This document shows positions 60,951-64,000 of a stretch of 64,000 nucleotides of DNA, piece after piece. Position numbers and translations under genes: made by a program. The DNA lies in the NCBI GenBank assembly GCA_022316685.1, contig JAKJHU010000030.1:14402018-14466017 (forward strand), written 5' to 3'. The stretch comes from Progne subis subis. Its lineage: Eukaryota > Chordata > Aves > Passeriformes > Hirundinidae. Positions within the stretch are counted from its first letter, which is position 1. Each line of letters opens with the position of its first letter. Below the pieces are notes generated by a model that ran no database searches, was not told where the DNA came from, and saw only the letters and a list, made by a program, of their open reading frames with translations.

Positions 60951-63900
60951 GGCTTTGGCACGTTGCATCCACCATCCACTTTTTTTTTCTTTTTTCCTTT
61001 TTTTTTTTTAAATGAAGGTTGACTTTCCCGTTTGTTTTAGCCAGTTTCCGAAGACATCACGGAACCGTCTCTTTTTTTTTTTTTCTTTTTTTCTTTTTTT
61101 TTTTTTTTTCTTTTTTTTTCTTTTTTTTCCCTTCTCTCTCTCCCTCTGGGATGAAGGCGACAGGGAAGGATACTGATTTTCCCCCCCTCTTCGCTTGGAA
61201 ATCATACAGGGATGTACCTGTCTGACTGTGGGGTATTCGTATACGCAGCTCTTTCCTGAGTACTTTTGTTCCTTCCGAGCCTGGGAATCCCTCTTGAGGG
61301 AGACGGCCGAGGAGGCGGGGCATGGCTGTGGTTTCCTCTCCCCTTGGCGGTGGCGGCTCCCCATCCTTTCTTGGGGCAGGTGCTCCTTGGAAACCCTTTG
61401 AGCTTGCGAGGGTTCTGCCGTGCAGGGGAACAAAGAAAAAGTTTTGGATTGGAAGGTGGAGAGCAAAAGGGGAGAAAACATCCAAAGAAGCAGGAATGGG
61501 AGGGAAGAGGAGGACTCTTGGCTGGGTGGGAAGGGTTGCTGGTGATCAGGATTGCTGGGCATCAGCATCTCCTGCCCGCCGGGTCCCGCAGCAGCGGGTG
61601 AGAGTGGGAGAGTGTGCATTGCCTTGAGAAGCTGCACGTCTGACAGCACAGGGATCTTCTGCAGCAATAGCAGGGTCACCGCACAAGGCTGTCAATGAGG
61701 TGCCTTTTCTTTTTAAACTATCGATTAAACTTTTTGCAGGGTTTTTCACTCTTGGCTGGGGTTGGGTTGTGGAGGCACAGATGTAACTAGAGGAGGTCTG
61801 ATGTCTCTAGCAGGAACCTCATGCATGCAGCCTTACTGGGAAATGGCATGTGAATTAAGAGTGGTGTGTGCTGCTGTGGTTTTATTAGACCAGTAGATGA
61901 GCAATATTATTGTTTAAGAGATACCTGTGACCAGAGTGCTTTGCCAGTGTAATATATTTCTGTAGCGGTGAAGCCTTTCTAATGTAGATGTGGCTTCAGT
62001 ATGTTGTATGAACTCAGCAGCTCTTTGAAACAGAATTGCAAATTGATTTCTGGATCAGGGAAAGCAAGATAACTGCCCAGAAATTGGGAAGATTATAAAT
62101 GCTAAGCGTTGGCTGGTCTGTATTTTACTTTGCCCCCTATGTGTGTTTATTCCCTCAGGCTTCTTACAGAAGGCAATGGCCAAGAGCTCTCCCATGTTTG
62201 TCCTCTCTTCTTGTAAACTCACTTCCAGAAAGCGTGGATAGGTGTTTATAGTTCAGTCATCTGCCCAAAGACCTTGTGATTACTCACCTTTCTAAAATGG
62301 CATTTTTCCTGCCTGTCCACCCCAAGAATTCAGCTGTCAGAGTTCCTTCACACAGGTGATTTCCTGCTGTCAGTGTTTGAAAGTAGCACACTCTTTCCAG
62401 TTGCTTTCTCTCAAAATTCCACTTGGTTTTTCCTTTTTCCTCCAGTTAAAATCAGCAATATCTAGTCAGTATCTGTAAAATGAATAATCATGAAACAGCC
62501 CAAGTTTGTAGTGTCACATTTGTGTTTTTTCTTTTGGGGAGGGGAATGATTTACTGTGTTTTTATTAAAAGTCAAGAAAAGCCAACATTAAATATAGTAA
62601 AGTTACTGGCATCTTTTTACATTTTCAAACCAGTTTCAAACTGCTCCAGGCTGGAATGAGAACACAGCAGGTTTTGCTCATCCTCGTAAAAGACAAAGAT
62701 TTACATGCCAGACATGACATCACTGTATTTGCATGTGTGACATCTTCAGGTTTTAGTTCTTTTTGTTTTGCCCTAACTTGGATAATCGTCAGAAATACTA
62801 TTTGGAGTCTATTCTGGTTGGGATGTTTTGATCCATGTCTAAATTATTTTTCTGTATGTCCACTTAAGGAATGGAAACATCCACTGAAAATTAATCGAAA
62901 GAGTATTTTAATTAGAATTTGTTCAGAAACATGCAGTGTCACAGCTGAATTCCCTGAGATTTCAGCATGGCTATCAGGTAAAGCTGCATTTGCATTTTGC
63001 ATTGAGTGTAATTGTAGTTTGACTTTCTTTCAAGTGTGAGGGTAATTCAGCAAGTCTGTTAAAAGTTACTGCATATCTACATGATGGTTCATACTGGAAG
63101 TAAGAAACTATAGTTGGCACAAAAATAATCTATAAAGGCTTTAACTTAAAGCCTTTAAGATAATTGCTTGTCTTCTGTCAAGGTGTGTTTACATGTGTTA
63201 CATCAGCTGGAACTAATATTTGTGGTTAGTTTATTTTATCAACCCTTCAAAAATAGATATGAAGTTTACAGGATGTAGTGATTCAGTTCAGTCCTAGGGT
63301 AACTATAAGTTGGTTTTTGTTCTGAAAAACTGAAAGAGCTGTTGATTTCCAGAAGAATTCAAATACTTTTCATATAGGGTACTATTTGAGAGTTTGGTTT
63401 GTGAAGGTGTAGCAAAATGGAAATAAAATAAATTGGGTGCTTGGCAGATGAAGGGAAGAGTGTTCAGTTCTGGCCTTTCCTTCCAGAGACAATTTGGAAA
63501 TCTCCAAACCAGCCCTCTGCCCAAAACTGCCATGCCTTTGCAAGGCAGAAGAGTTGTTTGTTTGATTGTTTTGTTTTAAAAATTAGCACTTGAGGTTGTA
63601 AAAATGTTGTGAGTTTGAAAATAAGGCAATCTATTTGGCAAGCTTGGCAGGCTTGGCAACCGTGGGACCCCAGACCTGTTTCTAAAGTGAAAACTGAATT
63701 TTCCATAAGCTGAGTTTATGTAGAATGACCAGTATCGTGAGTCTGCTGGTGAAACTGAGGGAGAGGTGTGAAATGATTTTGTGTATTTAGCACTGCAGAA
63801 GGCTCAGATGGCTTGATTTCGTTAGTGAGGAGAGAGAGAGCAACACAGGCAAGGAGAGAAGGTTTAGGTGTTGGCAGTTAGGAGGGGACGTTTTTAAAGT

Positions 63901-64000
63901 CATCCTGGGAGATTCTGATAGCCGAGGAGGTGCATTATGGTGCAACATCTCCTTGAATTCTTGGATGAGACTGCCTGTGGCTGGCCTGCAGTGGGCTGTT
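60951..64000. other. Probable first intron of the island's gene
   Basis: GC content falls from the island to the background level. It begins with T-rich tracts (one of 80 pyrimidines at 61068-61147). No exon or mobile element is recognised. A donor-like site (gcgggtgagag, about 61595) could belong to an alternative first exon. Confidence 0.45.
61068..61147 (+). repeat. Polypyrimidine tract, 80 bases
   Basis: Only T and C for 80 bases, mostly T runs split by single C and ending in CT repeats. Confidence 0.92.

Noticed and set aside
58952..60968. Very long open frames on both strands (up to 501 codons)
   Set aside because: They lie in the CpG island, where stop codons are rare because of base composition. 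They are low-complexity R/P/G/A-rich, overlap one another in several frames and contain no domain.
1..64000. CRISPR arrays, operons, rRNA and tRNA genes
   Set aside because: None seen. The sequence is vertebrate, and no repeat-spacer pattern or cloverleaf-like gene was recognised by eye.

Overview
The window looks like intergenic DNA of a songbird (passerine) ending in the promoter of an unidentified gene. Evidence for a bird is the set of CR1 LINE fragments with the typical 3' tail (best at 16.28-16.70 kb), several LTR retroelements of avian type, and a micro-CpG-island landscape in otherwise AT-rich, repeat-poor DNA. I find no spliced protein-coding exon that I can identify. Nearly all open frames outside the retroelements are short and look like chance frames.

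Layout. 1-7.65 kb: AT-rich non-coding DNA with poly(A) and AAAC simple repeats. 7.66-8.5 kb: old CR1 pieces. 13.39-14.58 kb: the 3' end of a decayed provirus (alpharetrovirus-like env transmembrane subunit, polypurine tract, 458-bp LTR with 7-bp terminal inverted repeats). 16.28-16.70 kb: a well-preserved CR1 3' end on the minus strand. 17.23-25.76 kb: two nested LTR elements. 25.8-40 kb: unremarkable DNA with two small CR1 tails and a GA/A-rich repeat. 40.0-40.9 kb: another LTR with a polypurine tract on one side and a primer-binding-site-like leader on the other, followed by a CR1 reverse-transcriptase fragment. 49.62-50.16 kb: a solo LTR on the minus strand. 50.2-59.1 kb: non-coding DNA, part of which resembles conserved regulatory sequence. 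59.15-60.95 kb: a strong CpG island with an octamer/CRE promoter core and a good splice donor; 61-64 kb is probably the first intron.

The nested pair is the centre of interest. The outer element (17228-25762 without the insert; two 385-bp LTRs, about 13 differences) keeps only a betaretrovirus-like leader and a broken gag matrix region joined straight to its 3' LTR. Into its 5' LTR went a 6,527-bp class III (ERVL-like) element, 17576-24102, with near-identical 663/664-bp LTRs, a perfect 5-bp target duplication (TTTTA, verified against the empty site in the outer 3' LTR), an intact Gag-like frame and an intact Pro-RT-RNaseH-IN frame with all catalytic residues, and no env. Gag and Pol lie in the same frame, separated by one UAG codon; 8 nt after it comes a 7-bp hairpin, which suggests stop-codon readthrough as the way Pol is made. 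The element is young and could still be, or recently have been, mobile.
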